DNA of 64,000 nt from Enterococcus alishanensis (GTDB taxonomy: Bacteria; Bacillota; Bacilli; Lactobacillales; Enterococcaceae), in NCBI RefSeq assembly GCF_019218635.1, contig NZ_JAHUZB010000001.1, positions 434,001 through 498,000 on the forward strand, given 5' to 3'. Positions within the stretch are counted from its first letter, which is position 1, and the number at the start of each line of letters is the position of its first letter. The position numbers were made by a program, and so were the translations under genes. This document shows, piece after piece, positions 1 through 7,955 of the stretch. The notes under the pieces are model-generated. The model was not told the origin of the DNA. It worked only from the letters and a program-made list of their open reading frames with translations, and did not search any database.

Positions 1-2315
1 GTTTTTACCAAAAAGAAGCAATTATTAATACTTGTGAGGCATTCGAGAATAGGCAACGTGAATCACTATTAGTGATGGCGACAGGAAGTGGAAAAACAAG
101 AACGGTTATCTCTATTGTTGATGTATTAACACAGGCAAATTGGGCTAAGAATGTCTTGTTTTTAGCAGATCGAACTTCGTTGGTAAAACAAGCTTTTCGT
201 AACTTTAATCAGCTGTTGCCAAATCTTTCGTTATGTAACTTATTGGAAGCGAATACGGAGAAGAATAATCCGCGTACTAGTCGAATGATTTTCTCGACAT
301 ATCCAACAATGATGAATGCTATTGATTCAGTTAAACATGAAGAAAACTGGCTGTTTACGGTTGGACATTTTGATTTGATTATTGTTGATGAAGCTCACAG
401 AAGTATTTACCAAAAATATCGTGCTATTTTTGATTATTTTGATTCCTTAATAGTAGGTCTTACTGCAACACCAAGAGAGGATATTGATAAAAATACCTAC
501 GATCTCTTCAACTTAGAAAATGGTGTTCCGACGTATGCTTATGATTTGGATAAGGCAGTGGATGATGGTTTTTTAGTGAAGTATAAAACGATTGAAACAG
601 AACTAAAAATTCCGAGTGAAGGCATTCATTATGAGGACTTAACTGAGGAAGAGAAACAGGCATTTGATGATACTTTTGAAGATGAACCAGAGGTTAAGGA
701 TATTGATCCAGAAGCAATTAACGAATGGCTGTTTAATAAACATACGATCGACCTTGTTTTAAAAGAAATAATGAACAAAGGAATACAAGACTCTAGTGGT
801 GATGAGATTGGAAAAACGATTATATTTGCGAAAAATCATCGTCACGCAGAAATGATAAAAGAGCGTTTTGATCTCCTTTTCCCTTATAAAGGAGATAGTT
901 ATGCTGATGTTATTGATTATAGCGTTAATTATCATCAAAGTTTGATTGATACTTTTTCAGTGAAAGAAAAGTATCCTCAAATTGCTATTTCTGTTGATAT
1001 GCTTGACACAGGTATTGATGTGCCAGAGGTAGTGAATCTAGTTTTTTTCAAAAAAATCAGATCGAAAATCAAATTCTGGCAAATGCTTGGTAGAGGGACA
1101 AGATTATGTGAAAATCTATTTGGTCCAGGACAAGATAAAGATGGCTTTCTAATTTTTGATTATGGTCGAAATTTTGAATTTTTCCGAGAAGATAAGCAAA
1201 TAGGAGAGGCTAGGCTGGTGACTCCATTGACTCAAAGGCTCTTTAATTTAAAAGTTGAATTGATTTATGAATTACAAGCCATACAGTATCAAGAATCTTC
1301 ATTTATTTCATATCGAACCGAGCTGGTTAATCAGTTGTTTTCATTTGTCCAACAGCTAGATCAAAATTATTTTATGGTTCGTATGGAAATCAAACATGTG
1401 GATAAATTCTCACACTTAGACTCATGGAAAGCATTAACTATTTTAAATGTTAATGATCTAAAAAAACATATTTCACCTTTGATTGAACCGGAAAAGGATG
1501 ATGAACTCGCTAAGCGATTTGATTTATGGGTATTTACTATTGAATTATCTACATTAACAAAGAGCAATGCAACACGAGCAATCCGACAAGTGATGGAAAG
1601 TGCTCAAGAACTTCAAAAACTGGGGACAATTCCTCAAATTTTGGAGCAAAAAGAGTTGATTAAAAAAATCCAAGAACCAGAATTTTGGGAGCAACCAACT
1701 CTTGAAACGTTGGAAGAAGTTCGCTTAGCATTAAGAGAGCTAATTCGTTTTATTCCTAAGTACACACAAAGAATCTATTACACTAATTTTGAAGATGAAA
1801 TTATCTCGATACATGAAGATGATGCACCACTTTTAAAAGTAAATGACTTGCGTAGTTACAAAGAGAAAGTCGAAAATTATATCAGAGCACATTTGGATAA
1901 CACTGCTGTCTACAAGTTACATCACAACCGTCCATTGACCAAGAAAGATGTAGAGATGTTGGAAGAAGTTCTCTGGGAGAAATTAGGTTCAAAAGATCAG
2001 TATAAAGAAAGTTACGGAGAAAAATCAGTGACTCTCTTAGTAAGGGAGCTGATAGGGTTAGATAAAGGTGCCGCAAAGGCTGTATTTTCTGATTTTTTAT
2101 CTACTGAAAAGTTGAACTCACAACAATCAGAATTTATTAAATTGATCATAGCTTATGTTGTTCAGAATGGTTATTTAGAAAAAGCACAACTTCTGGAAGA
2201 TCCTTTTAAACGTATCGGAACTATTGTCAATTTATTTGGTGATAACCAGAGGCAAATTCAGACATTAATTCAATCAATAGATTCAATTAATGACAATGCT
2301 AAGATTATTAATTAA
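1..2315 (+). CDS. hsdR: Type I restriction endonuclease subunit R, 3' part (HsdR-like)
   Basis: This is the motor subunit of a restriction enzyme, truncated by the window edge: the frame is open from base 3 with no stop, so 771 codons of a longer gene are visible. Counting from base 3, a Q-motif-like FYQKEAI comes first, then Walker A (ATGSGKT, about 26-32), the DEAH box (about 129-132), TATP motif III (about 154) and motif VI QMLGRGTR (about 360). The remaining 400 residues fit the C-terminal region of EcoEI-type R subunits. The nuclease domain should lie upstream, outside the window. The matching hsdM and hsdS genes are not visible and are also expected upstream. A type III Res subunit is less likely because of the DEAH/LTATPRED context and the long C-terminal region. 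No frameshift is seen in the visible part. Confidence 0.86.
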   Translation, partial: FYQKEAIINTCEAFENRQRESLLVMATGSGKTRTVISIVDVLTQANWAKNVLFLADRTSLVKQAFRNFNQLLPNLSLCNLLEANTEKNNPRTSRMIFSTYPTMMNAIDSVKHEENWLFTVGHFDLIIVDEAHRSIYQKYRAIFDYFDSLIVGLTATPREDIDKNTYDLFNLENGVPTYAYDLDKAVDDGFLVKYKTIETELKIPSEGIHYEDLTEEEKQAFDDTFEDEPEVKDIDPEAINEWLFNKHTIDLVLKEIMNKGIQDSSGDEIGKTIIFAKNHRHAEMIKERFDLLFPYKGDSYADVIDYSVNYHQSLIDTFSVKEKYPQIAISVDMLDTGIDVPEVVNLVFFKKIRSKIKFWQMLGRGTRLCENLFGPGQDKDGFLIFDYGRNFEFFREDKQIGEARLVTPLTQRLFNLKVELIYELQAIQYQESSFISYRTELVNQLFSFVQQLDQNYFMVRMEIKHVDKFSHLDSWKALTILNVNDLKKHISPLIEPEKDDELAKRFDLWVFTIELSTLTKSNATRAIRQVMESAQELQKLGTIPQILEQKELIKKIQEPEFWEQPTLETLEEVRLALRELIRFIPKYTQRIYYTNFEDEIISIHEDDAPLLKVNDLRSYKEKVENYIRAHLDNTAVYKLHHNRPLTKKDVEMLEEVLWEKLGSKDQYKESYGEKSVTLLVRELIGLDKGAAKAVFSDFLSTEKLNSQQSEFIKLIIAYVVQNGYLEKAQLLEDPFKRIGTIVNLFGDNQRQIQTLIQSIDSINDNAKIIN

Positions 2316-2353
2316 TTTTTATAAAATAAGGATTCATTTTTGATGAATTTAAA

Positions 2354-2424
2354 TTGTCTAAAAGTAAGATTGTTTTTGTTTGTCTAAAAATCTTTTTTGC
2401 AAAAAAGATATAGAATTATATATA
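2354..2424 (+). promoter_or_regulatory. Promoter with 20-bp palindrome and direct repeats, upstream of DUF262-HEPN
   Basis: TTGCAA (2397-2402), a 16-bp spacer and TATATA (2419-2424) form a plausible promoter. The -35 lies in the middle of a perfect 20-bp palindrome, ATCTTTTTTGCAAAAAAGAT (2390-2409). Two copies of TTGTCTAAAA (2354-2363 and 2380-2389) precede it, the second touching the palindrome. This suggests operator control of the pair separately from hsdR. The palindrome could also end hsdR transcripts weakly, but no T-run follows on the plus strand. Confidence 0.5.
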
Positions 2425-2464
2425 TCACCATTGGAATGAAATTTGTATCAAAGGAGGAACAGTA

Positions 2465-3574
2465 GTGAAAGAAATTAGTTTGGTAGAAGAAAAGAATGAG
2501 GATGAGAGTATTTCAAACGATGAACTATTTAATATAAGTTCTTGGGGAGCAGATTTATCTTTTAGAGAAATAATAATGATGTATGATGAAGGTGAGCTGC
2601 TTAAACCTGAATTACAAAGAAATTATGTCTGGACAAAATTAGAGGCAAGCCGTTTTATAGATTCCATATTGCTTGGTTTGCCTGTACCTAGTATATTTTT
2701 TGCAAAAGTTGAAGATGAAAAAAAACTAATAATTGATGGGTATCAAAGAATCATGACTGTTTATGATTTTGTAAAAGGAGTTTTCAGTGGAAATAATCAG
2801 TCTTTCAAGTTATCCAATAGCGAGGCTATTAATAAAAGATGGCGAAATAAGACATTTGTTGAATTAACTGAAGATGAGCAAATTAGAATAAGGGCAACTA
2901 CAATTCATGCAATTATCTTTGAACAAAAACAGCCTAGAAACGATAGTGGAATGTATCAAATTTTTGAAAGAATAAATACAGGCGGAAAAACATTAAAATC
3001 TCAAGAAATAAGGAATTGTATTTATCAAGGAGATATGAACTCCATTCTAATAGAATTAAATAAAGAAGAGATATGGAGAAAAATTTTACAAAATGATAAA
3101 TTGGATTCTAGAATGTTAGATATCGAGTTGATTTTAAGATTTTTTTCTATAAGTCATTTGTATAGTAACACCCCTGATACCCATACCATCAATCTTACAA
3201 ACTACTTGAACTGGTATATGTCAGATAAGAAAAATATGAATGAAGGTCAAATTAAGAAACTAACACAAATATTTATTGACACTATGAATCAGGTATTTGA
3301 AATATTTAATGACTTATCTTTTAGAAAGCCAACTAATATAAATAGAAAAATTAAAGTCAATCCTGTTATTTTTGATGCAGTTTCAGTAGCTACATTAAGA
3401 GTAATTGAAAATAAATTAGAGTTAGCATCAAAAGAAGCCATACTAGATAGATATGGTAAATTATTTTTAGATGAGGAATTTATTGATATGATTTCGAAAA
3501 GAACTACAAATATTGATAACATAATTGGTAGGATAAATAAAGTTTATGTTGATGTATATGGTGGTAAAATATAA
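2465..3574 (+). CDS. DUF262 (GmrSD N-terminal-like) protein
   Basis: The protein has 369 residues and starts at GTG 2465, behind a strong AAAGGAGG site about 8 bases upstream. The DUF262 signature is clear: PELQRNYVW (48-56), DSILLGLPVP (66-75), DGYQR (91-95, in place of the usual DGQQR), FERINTGG (167-174) and QEIRN (180-184). DUF262 is a ParB/sulfiredoxin-like NTPase or nuclease-associated fold, best known as the GmrS half of the modified-DNA restriction enzyme GmrSD. No DUF1524 HNH nuclease domain follows. Instead the stop codon overlaps the start of a HEPN gene (TAATG), so the effector half is probably that protein. The neighbouring restriction gene supports a defence role. The substrate or trigger is unknown. 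Confidence 0.85.
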   Translation: MKEISLVEEKNEDESISNDELFNISSWGADLSFREIIMMYDEGELLKPELQRNYVWTKLEASRFIDSILLGLPVPSIFFAKVEDEKKLIIDGYQRIMTVYDFVKGVFSGNNQSFKLSNSEAINKRWRNKTFVELTEDEQIRIRATTIHAIIFEQKQPRNDSGMYQIFERINTGGKTLKSQEIRNCIYQGDMNSILIELNKEEIWRKILQNDKLDSRMLDIELILRFFSISHLYSNTPDTHTINLTNYLNWYMSDKKNMNEGQIKKLTQIFIDTMNQVFEIFNDLSFRKPTNINRKIKVNPVIFDAVSVATLRVIENKLELASKEAILDRYGKLFLDEEFIDMISKRTTNIDNIIGRINKVYVDVYGGKI

Positions 3575-4110
3575 TGAAGCATGACATTTATACTGATTCT
3601 ATGTTTAATGAGGAAGTTCAAAATAATTTGATTGGTGTTTTATCAGAGTTAAATGCTATCAGACAAATTATTAATAAGGATCACTTTTCTTCTGCTAATC
3701 CCTATTTGATAAATTATTCAATCGTTAGGTCAAGTGGAACTCTTGAACAAAGCTATAAAACTCTAATTTATGATTTTCTAAGAGTAGAAGAAAAAGAAAA
3801 GTTAAATGTCTATCTAAAAAAAAATATTGTAGATTCTTCTTCTAACCCTAATACAGGGAATATAACGAAAATGCTCGAAGGAATGGATGGTATGTGGTCA
3901 AATAAATTCAATGAAAATATAAATTTAATTAGCAAGGAAGGGGAACACAAAGCAAATTTAAATAGTTTGGTTCAATCAAGAAATGATTTTGCTCACGGAG
4001 TGAATCTTTCTAGTATAAAGATGGAAACAGTTATTAAAAATTACGAGTCAGGTATATATATATTGAAAGTTTTAGACTGCATATTAAATGAAATTGAAAT
4101 GGATATCTAA
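3574..4110 (+). CDS. HEPN-domain protein, MAE_28990-like, partner of DUF262
   Basis: This protein has 178 residues. Its ATG overlaps the upstream stop by one base (TAATG), so translation is coupled to the DUF262 gene. It is mostly helical by composition, with a C-terminal RNDFAH (R136 to H141), which is the Rx4H catalytic motif of HEPN ribonucleases. Length and context resemble the MAE_28990/MAE_18760 HEPN families that often sit next to DUF262 genes. In the inferred model the HEPN protein is the RNA-cutting toxin and DUF262 the sensor or NTPase. An antitoxin-like role or a non-nucleolytic HEPN cannot be excluded. Base composition is very A-rich, as in the upstream gene, which suggests joint transfer. 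Confidence 0.75.
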   Translation: MKHDIYTDSMFNEEVQNNLIGVLSELNAIRQIINKDHFSSANPYLINYSIVRSSGTLEQSYKTLIYDFLRVEEKEKLNVYLKKNIVDSSSNPNTGNITKMLEGMDGMWSNKFNENINLISKEGEHKANLNSLVQSRNDFAHGVNLSSIKMETVIKNYESGIYILKVLDCILNEIEMDI

Positions 4111-4738
4111 AGGTTAAAATAATTAAGTAGTTCAATACGTTCTCTTAATGCATGCTTTTTAAAAACTAACACCCAAACTAGCACCAATCCCGAAAAATCA
4201 TCAGAATTTCATGGCATCGCTCAAAACAGCGGATGTTGATCTAACAGTATTTAGAAGCTGTTGAAACTTGTAGAAAACACCATCCCTTTGCTGGAAGGCA
4301 GTGTGGGATAAACCTGTTTTACTAGCTAGAAACCTTATTTTGTAGGGTTTCTAGCTTTTTATTTTGCGTAAAAATAGGTAGGCTCTGTGAAAAGGTCTGT
4401 GCCTTTTTTTAAAACCAACAAATTGAGCAAATTTATCAGCTTTTGCGGTAATGGGAAGTAGGTCTATAAATATATGGTCAAGATAACAGTATCGAATATA
4501 TCACCCTGGTTGTAACTGTTTGTAATATAGATAATAAAACTTTGAGATAGATTCATTGTAAAATGTCCATCGTACTATTAGCATATTTTGGTATACTTAA
4601 TTCTAGGTGATTTAGTTCAACATTATTTTTTGCATAGGAAATAATTAAAAAATAACTGTATTGGCTAACAGAACATCCAAAAAATATTGAAGTTGGAAAT
4701 AGTCACACTAAATAAAAACAGGTAGCGAGGTAAATAAA
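4111..4738. other. Non-coding junction behind the defence module
   Basis: No convincing gene with a ribosome binding site is visible in these 628 bases. A short open stretch around 4165-4261 has no start signal and no family I recognise. A terminator hairpin lies at 4325-4364. The stretch from about 4290 to 4410 shares two short blocks with 7246-7400: GGAAGG followed by GGATAA, and TCTGTGAAAA followed by TCTGTG. These look like remnants of a related sequence on both sides of the 4.7-7.2 kb genes. Confidence 0.5.
4325..4364 (+). terminator. Rho-independent terminator
   Basis: A 10-bp perfect stem, GCTAGAAACC with GGTTTCTAGC, encloses an 11-base loop and is followed by TTTTTATTTT. It lies 215 bases behind the HEPN stop codon and probably ends that transcript, or that of an unseen small RNA between them. 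Confidence 0.75.
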
Positions 4739-5458
4739 TTGAGTATTGAAACACTTTTTATGACATTTATTGTTTATTCATTTGTAGGTTGGGTTTGGGA
4801 AAGTATTTTTTGTTCGATTAAGGATAAACATTTTGTGTATCGAGGTTTTTTATTAGGACCATACTGTCCTGTCTATGGTTTTGGTGTAGTTGCAGTACTG
4901 TTATTAGTACCAGAAAACGCGGGAACCTTACTAAACTTATATTTCAATGTTGTTGTAATTGTAACGATTATCGAATATATAACTAGCTGGTTACTTGAAA
5001 AATTATTTAATATGAAATTATGGGATTACACAAATGTTCCATTAAATATTGGTGGAAGGGTCGCTGTTCCTGTTTCTCTTTTTTGGGGTATTGGCTGTCT
5101 TATTCTAATAAAAATTGTTAATCCATTTTTTCAATATTATATTCATCTTTTCATAAATAATACACGGAGCATTGGCCCGATTCTTTTAGCAATCTTATTT
5201 TTAACTGATGTCGTGACGACATTTACATTTACAATTACTACTAAAAAAGAAGTCGAAGTTCACATAGATGAATCTGATACTGAGAACGCGGCAATCAAAG
5301 AATACAGGCTAAAACATATATTCGAAAATAAAAGATCTTCAAAGGGTAGAACAAAGGTGCTTGAAAATTTGTCTCAAAAACATAAAAATTTGCGACTTCA
5401 TAATCTGAATAGAATTGTAAAGAATTATCCCAATATGAAATTTAAAAAAAGTAATTAG
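4739..5458 (+). CDS. PF06541 membrane protein (putative ABC transporter permease, CmpB-like)
   Basis: The protein has 239 residues and starts at TTG 4739 behind a weak GCGAGG site. The first 165 residues hold about five hydrophobic segments, with family hallmarks: FVGWVWE near the N-terminus (15-21), YRGFLLGPYCPVYGFG (34-49) and WDYTNVPLNIGGRV (about 95-108). This matches PF06541, a widespread Firmicutes membrane family annotated as a putative type IV ABC permease, whose function is not proven. The last 70 residues are charged and probably cytoplasmic. No ATPase gene is adjacent, so it is not in a recognisable transporter operon here. Confidence 0.8.
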   Translation: MSIETLFMTFIVYSFVGWVWESIFCSIKDKHFVYRGFLLGPYCPVYGFGVVAVLLLVPENAGTLLNLYFNVVVIVTIIEYITSWLLEKLFNMKLWDYTNVPLNIGGRVAVPVSLFWGIGCLILIKIVNPFFQYYIHLFINNTRSIGPILLAILFLTDVVTTFTFTITTKKEVEVHIDESDTENAAIKEYRLKHIFENKRSSKGRTKVLENLSQKHKNLRLHNLNRIVKNYPNMKFKKSN

Positions 5459-5647
5459 TATGAGCATAATTCATATTAAGAACCAAATTTCTCTATCTAT
5501 GTAACCATGATTACAAAATAAAATAGAGAATACCAAATGAAGCATACCAACTACTTTTCATTTTTAACGAAAAAATTTTTTCGTTTTAATTAATGCCCAT
5601 CACTTTTTTTATAGTAAAGCATTTATAGACTTAAGGAGACAATTATA

Positions 5648-5710
5648 ATGATTAGACGAATAAAATCGGTTGTATTGCTAGGTCTTTTAGCGTGCACAGA
5701 TTATCATTAG
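5648..5710 (+). CDS. 20-residue lipoprotein-signal-like peptide
   Basis: A good AAGGAGA site at about 5634 precedes ATG 5648. The 20 codons encode a basic start (MIRRIK), a hydrophobic core and a lipobox-like LLAC with Cys at position 16, then TDYH and TAG. It is either the remnant of a lipoprotein whose mature part is gone, or a real short peptide. In enterococci, octapeptide sex pheromones are cut from lipoprotein signal peptides just before the lipobox Cys; the corresponding segment here is VVLLGLLA. A pheromone role is inference only. No downstream reading frame continues the lipoprotein before the SemiSWEET gene, which begins 37 bases later. Confidence 0.4.
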   Translation: MIRRIKSVVLLGLLACTDYH

Positions 5711-5747
5711 AAAAAATATATTATTCAAGAATACGAGGCGGTTTAAA

Positions 5748-6008
5748 ATGGAAAACAATAAGTTTATTAGATATTTGAGTTGGACAGCAACTATCATGTC
5801 AATTTTGATGTACGTTTCTTATATACCTCAGATAATAGACAACTTGTCCGGTTCAAAGGGTAATCCTATACAGCCAATGGTAGCAGCAGTGAATTGCACC
5901 TTATGGGTAATTTATGGTCTTGGAAAAAAACCAAGAGATATCCCATTAGCAACAGCTAACTTTCCAGGGATAATATTTGGCTTAATAACATTTCTTACTG
6001 CTTTATAA
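5748..6008 (+). CDS. SemiSWEET family sugar transporter
   Basis: This protein has 86 residues and three transmembrane segments, the usual size of a bacterial SemiSWEET, which dimerises to form a sugar uniporter. Family marks are YIPQI with the PQ pair at 27-28, the KGNPIQP turn (36-42), the NCTLW segment (Asn49, Trp53) and NFPG (71-74). The start at ATG 5748 follows GAGGCGG. It may share a transcript with the 20-codon peptide just upstream. The substrate cannot be read from the sequence. Confidence 0.88.
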   Translation: MENNKFIRYLSWTATIMSILMYVSYIPQIIDNLSGSKGNPIQPMVAAVNCTLWVIYGLGKKPRDIPLATANFPGIIFGLITFLTAL

Positions 6009-6364
6009 TAATCGATTATTCAAAGATGATCTCATTACATGCGAATTGCTTAACTGTGAAAAAAAGTTCTTATAGTAGTTATTCCCTAACACTTTCGCCA
6101 ATGGTTTTAGCCGATATAAATGCGAAAAATAGGAAAGCTTGAAATAATATATCAAAATTGTAATTGGAGAAGTTTTTAGTTACAGCGATGTTCATTCATA
6201 GTAAGTTAGCCGTTATCTTTTTAAAAGCGGGGCAAATGTAGCTAGAAAATTATACAGTTTCTTCCAGAAGTTCCATTTAAAAGGTAAACATCAGAATATA
6301 TATTTAATCAAAAGTTGCTAAAGAGGAATTAAGTAAACTAGTGTAAAAAGAAAAGAGGAAAACT
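6009..6364. other. Intergenic, no gene seen
   Basis: These 356 bases are AT-rich, with several stops in all frames and no ribosome binding site followed by a usable frame. I see no strong hairpin with a T-run. The promoter of the PAS gene downstream must lie here but no clear -35/-10 pair stands out. Confidence 0.5.
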
Positions 6365-6790
6365 ATGTCATCAATTGAATTAGAATCAGGCAGATTAACG
6401 ATTGAGCAATTAAATGGTATTTTCAGAGCTATTCCACAGGAATTTGATTTTATCGATGAAAACGACATTGTGAAGTGGTACTCTAATAACTCTATGCGGT
6501 TGTTTGACAGAGATAAGAGTGCTTTGAACAAGCATGTTTTGGATGTACACCCAGGAAAAAGCAGTAATCGAATAAATAAATTGCTGGATCAAATGCATAG
6601 TGGAGAAATCAGTCAACAAGTAATGGTCATTCCAGCAAAAGGGAAGCAAATTCAAATTAGCTTCTTCGCAGTGAGAGATGACGAAGGCAATTACATCGGC
6701 TGTATTGAAGTGACTCAGGACGTTTCACATTTAGTTGGTAAATCAAAAATTGGACACTTTTTGAATTTGATTAAAAAGGGTTCTAAATAA
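6365..6790 (+). CDS. Stand-alone PAS-domain protein (PAS_10, DUF438 C-terminal-like)
   Basis: The protein has 141 residues, starts at ATG 6365 and follows AGAGGAAAA. A single PAS fold covers most of the chain: FDFIDENDIVKWYSNN (about 28-43), then DVHPGKSSNRINKLLDQM, the helix typical of PAS_10 domains in DUF438 proteins, and GCIEVTQDV near the end. DUF438 proteins normally carry an N-terminal hemerythrin-like part that is absent here. Related domains sense redox state or haem, but the ligand is unknown. No kinase or output domain is attached. It lies 16 bases ahead of the next gene and is probably cotranscribed. Confidence 0.72.
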   Translation: MSSIELESGRLTIEQLNGIFRAIPQEFDFIDENDIVKWYSNNSMRLFDRDKSALNKHVLDVHPGKSSNRINKLLDQMHSGEISQQVMVIPAKGKQIQISFFAVRDDEGNYIGCIEVTQDVSHLVGKSKIGHFLNLIKKGSK

Positions 6791-6806
6791 TGGAGTTGAA
6801 TGAATC

Positions 6807-7193
6807 TTGAAGAAGAAATTAGTAGTAGCCATGGGAATTATTGTGTTAATAACGGGCGGAATCTTAGCCATAATTAATTTAAAAAGTGACAATGATTCTG
6901 GTTGGCTTGTGGGGAACTGGCAATCTCCTGATAGCGAACTTAACAGTACATTAGATATAACATCTACCAAAAGTAACGAGATATCATTGACCATTGATGA
7001 TCAACAAACGATGAAACTCAGACGAGTTAATAAAAATACTGATGAAGCATTAGTATATAAAGATAGTGATGGTACTACGTATAAATTTATCAAAGTATCT
7101 AATGCCAAATTAAAGTTTATATTGACTGCAAAAGAAGGTTTGATAGGTCAAACAAATGCCTTAGTTTACAATAAAAAATCGTCTATAAAATGA
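6807..7193 (+). CDS. Small membrane-anchored extracytoplasmic protein, unknown function
   Basis: I do not recognise this 128-residue protein. It starts at TTG 6807 with a TGGAG site 10 bases upstream. An N-terminal KKK and a hydrophobic segment (about 4-24) look like an uncleaved anchor or signal peptide without a lipobox Cys. The rest is polar and rich in beta-forming residues, with GNWQSPD near 36-42 and LTAKEGL near the end, resembling small lipocalin-like exported proteins in pattern only. The upstream PAS gene is 16 bases away. Confidence 0.55.
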   Translation: MKKKLVVAMGIIVLITGGILAIINLKSDNDSGWLVGNWQSPDSELNSTLDITSTKSNEISLTIDDQQTMKLRRVNKNTDEALVYKDSDGTTYKFIKVSNAKLKFILTAKEGLIGQTNALVYNKKSSIK

Positions 7194-7411
7194 GAAATAA
7201 TATCCCACGCAAGATGAGATTCTAATAATATGTATTTTGGCGTTGATGATCTGTGAAAAAATCTGTGACATTGGGTAAAACTATGTGCCTTTATCTTATC
7301 GCTATTAGGTTAAAAGACTTCAATAGTGAGAATGAACATATCTACTCGAAACTATAAAATAGCCAGGTTTTATATGGAAGGTTCTGTAGGATAATAGAAT
7401 TAAACAAAAAA

Positions 7412-7454
7412 GTTTAAAGGATGTGAAACCAACATTCTTTAAGCTTTTTTATTT
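7412..7454 (+). terminator. Rho-independent terminator
   Basis: A 13-bp stem, GTTTAAAGGATGT with ACATTCTTTAAGC (two wobble pairs), and a 7-base loop precede TTTTTTATTTTT. Its 3' arm and tail (TTCTTTAAGCTTTTTT) are nearly identical to the terminator that closes the WxL cluster at 13865-13912. Confidence 0.75.
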
Positions 7455-7878
7455 TTGGGGAATATTTTAAAAAATAATAAATATAATGTTTATTTAAATA
7501 ATTTTTTTAAATAAGAATAACTCAAAATTCTCTTGACAAACATCTAAAATGATTTTAAGCTTAATTTGTAAATTAAATTTATCAAAAAACGCGTATTTTT
7601 TTAAACTTTTTAATATTTTATATAAAATTATTTGATATTTTCTTATTTTATCTTTCGATATATAAAAAATGGTTATAAAAATATCGTTTTTTTGAATATT
7701 TGTTTTTTAATGTGTTGATAGTAATAATTTTCTCAATGTTTAAAGGTGTTCAATCTTTAATCTAATAATTATTAGTCTTGAAACAGAATTTTTGAGGGGG
7801 TGCATGATGGTGTAGTTGGTAAGATGTCGCTGAAACTAAAACCAATTGATAGTTACTTTGTTTTTGAGATGTCCGTTT

Positions 7879-7924
7879 TTGATTTATTAGATAACTTGAA
7901 TATGTATTTTTGAATGCGCATTCA
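7879..7924 (+). promoter_or_regulatory. Possible promoter and operator of the WxL operon
   Basis: TTGATT (7879-7884), 16 bases and TATGTA (7901-7906) make a fair promoter. Directly downstream is a perfect 14-bp palindrome, TGAATGCGCATTCA (7911-7924), placed where a repressor would block initiation. The gene's AAGGAG site follows at 7941. Confidence 0.4.
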
Positions 7925-7955
7925 ATTTGTTAATTAAGAAAAGGAGATGTACAGA

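Larger units (their letters stand above)
7194..7955. other. Long AT-rich leader before the WxL cluster
   Basis: These 762 bases carry a terminator (7412-7454) and a very AT-rich stretch (7455-7780). A possible promoter with an operator-like palindrome (7879-7924) lies before the first WxL gene. TTGACA at about 7533 lacks a good -10. A 37-codon frame (7800-7913) starting at GTG is crowded against its GAGGGG site and was not accepted as a gene. The TCTGTGAAAA and GGAAGG...GGATAA blocks shared with 4.3 kb lie at about 7250 and 7375. Confidence 0.5.

Noticed and set aside
1367-1567. Minus-strand open frame inside hsdR
   Set aside because: It lies wholly inside the real hsdR frame, has no ribosome binding site and shows no recognisable family.
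4165-4261. Short open stretch reading LTPKLAPIPKNHQ, considered as a phage integrase C-terminal remnant
   Set aside because: No catalytic Arg-His-Arg-Tyr pattern is visible and the similarity is too thin to call an integrase.
7533-7555. TTGACA as the main WxL operon promoter
   Set aside because: No -10 of acceptable quality lies at 16-18 bases; the site at 7879-7906 is closer to the gene and better.
7800-7913. 37-codon frame upstream of the WxL cluster
   Set aside because: Its GTG start touches the GAGGGG stretch, leaving no proper spacing, and the product matches nothing.
7947-7955. Upstream ATG as start of the first WxL gene
   Set aside because: It overlaps the AAGGAG site that serves ATG 7956.
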